64,000 nucleotides of DNA from JBCCGI01 sp039029355 (GTDB lineage Bacteria; Planctomycetota; UBA1135; GCA-002686595). The DNA is taken from positions 117,794 through 181,793 of the forward strand of contig JBCCGI010000006.1 of assembly GCA_039029355.1 (NCBI GenBank). Reading direction: 5' to 3'. The notes beneath the pieces were generated by a model that saw only the letters and a program-made list of their open reading frames with translations, did not search any database and was not told the DNA's origin. Shown here piece by piece: positions 63,165 through 64,000 of this stretch. Numbering within the stretch: position 1 is the first letter of the stretch; the number at the start of each line of letters is the position of its first letter. A program made the translations under genes and the position numbers.

Positions 63165-64000
63165 CTACTTCCGCCGCGACACCGGCACCTTGTTCCCGCT
63201 CTGATCCACCGCGACCATCGTCACCTGTGCCTCGGTGACCTGCGTGCGCGTCCCGTCGTCGCCGCCGAAGCGGCGTTCGGCCCAGACGCACACGCGCACG
63301 GTGATCGAGGTCGTGCCGATGCGCTGCGTCTCGGTGAAGCAGGTCACAAGATCGCCCGTGTAGACCGGCTTGTGGAACTCGATCTTGTCCATCGCGATCG
63401 TGACCAGCGGGCCGTCGTGATGCTTGTGGGCTTCGACGGCGGCCGCGAGGTCGATCTCGGACAGGATCACGCCGCCGAAGATCGTGCCGAAGGCGTTGGT
63501 GTCGCGCGGCATCATCACGCGGCGGATGGCCGGAGCCATTTCGGTCGGGTAGTCGTCGCAGGGGCTCATGGTTGGCGCCGAAAGCTGGTCTTGGGCGAAG
63601 TCGAGCACGGCCGCTTCGACGAGCGGCGTGTGCCCGCGGAAGAAGTGGTCGGCGTCGGCGATCTCGCGGGCGTCGAGGCTCGGTGGGACGTCGGGGTGGA
63701 GTCGGCGGAGCGAGGCCAGGGTGCCGAACTCGTCGCGCTCGCCGAAGAGCGCGAGCGTAGGCCGCCGCAGCTCGGCCAGGAAGCCGCAGTCGTAGATGTC
63801 GACCGGCGGCGCGATCAGGACGAGGCGCGCGATGCGTGTATCTTCGAGCGCGACCCGCCCGGAGGCGCGAGAGCCGAAGGAGAAGCCGCCGGCCCAGAGC
63901 TCGGCGCCGGGGTGCTCGCGCTCGAGTAAGTCGAGCGCGGCCCGCACGTCGCCCTCCTCGGCGCTCGACGCCTGGGATTCGCCCTCGCTGGCCCCGACGC
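63165..64000 (-). CDS. Alpha/beta-hydrolase fused to acyl-CoA thioesterase, N-terminus beyond window
   Basis: The frame runs open from the window edge, so the 5' end is missing. The first visible residues (VGASEGESQ) and the nucleophile elbow GGFSFGSRAS, together with FGERDEFG (acid residue) and the DADHFF histidine region, mark an alpha/beta hydrolase of the CC_3424/YcjY-like type. From about position 63569 (SPCDDYPTEM) a hotdog acyl-CoA thioesterase domain begins (RDTNAFGTIFGGVILSEID, KPVYTGDLVT), of the YciA/brown-fat type. No stop codon separates the domains; a separate start at ATG 63569 would make the thioesterase independent, with the hydrolase reading through into it. Confidence 0.75.
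   Translation of the reverse strand, partial: VGASEGESQASSAEEGDVRAALDLLEREHPGAELWAGGFSFGSRASGRVALEDTRIARLVLIAPPVDIYDCGFLAELRRPTLALFGERDEFGTLASLRRLHPDVPPSLDAREIADADHFFRGHTPLVEAAVLDFAQDQLSAPTMSPCDDYPTEMAPAIRRVMMPRDTNAFGTIFGGVILSEIDLAAAVEAHKHHDGPLVTIAMDKIEFHKPVYTGDLVTCFTETQRIGTTSITVRVCVWAERRFGGDDGTRTQVTEAQVTMVAVDQSGNKVPVSRRK

Overview
The window looks like a chromosomal segment of a GC-rich Planctomycetota bacterium. This rests on a DUF1549/DUF1553 (planctomycete-cytochrome-type) protein followed by a DUF1501 protein, ECF sigma factors paired with unusual partners (CHAT protein, TPR Ser/Thr kinase, fused carboxypeptidase-regulatory domains), and many large secreted repeat proteins. The lineage is inferred from gene content only. 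I saw no rRNA, tRNA, CRISPR array, insertion sequence or prophage.

Layout. 1-5.2 kb (minus): a four-gene MacAB-like export operon (ATPase, membrane fusion protein, two FtsX-type permeases) and the start of a secreted ELWxxDGT-repeat protein. 5.3-13.5 kb: an S41 peptidase, two small proteins, a RecB-like nuclease/helicase fusion and an FG-GAP protein. 13.6-17.3 kb (minus): ECF sigma factor, single-span membrane protein and CHAT protease-like protein in one overlapping operon. 17.5-22.1 kb: DUF1549/1553, DUF1501 and EF-hand genes. 22.2-34.5 kb: OxyR, several secreted proteins, a membrane protein and a thioredoxin-like gene with an in-frame TGA. 34.7-38.1 kb: ECF sigma factor plus TPR kinase. 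38.1-42.5 kb: a block of small unrecognised genes, including a repeated two-gene cassette. 42.6-44.4 kb (minus): a second thioredoxin-like gene with an in-frame TGA, directly behind a cyclophilin-parvulin lipoprotein. 44.5-55.4 kb (minus): an 11-gene complex I operon, nuoABCDHIJKLMN, without nuoEFG. 55.7-64 kb: a radical-SAM-like protein without cluster cysteines, an SNF2 helicase, a sigma factor fused to extracellular domains, a GlcG/HbpS protein, an ABC ATPase and a hydrolase-thioesterase fusion cut by the window edge.

The most important observation is that two unrelated thioredoxin-fold genes each carry one in-frame TGA exactly at the first position of a CxxC redox motif (UGWC and UAGC). 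In both, the frame stays open and protein-like after the TGA, and a hairpin of the kind expected for a bacterial SECIS element follows at the right distance. Both are best read as selenoproteins that standard gene calling would truncate. One sits in an operon with a prolyl isomerase, suggesting an envelope protein-folding or redox-repair unit. The selenocysteine machinery itself (selA, selB, selC, selD) is not in this window.
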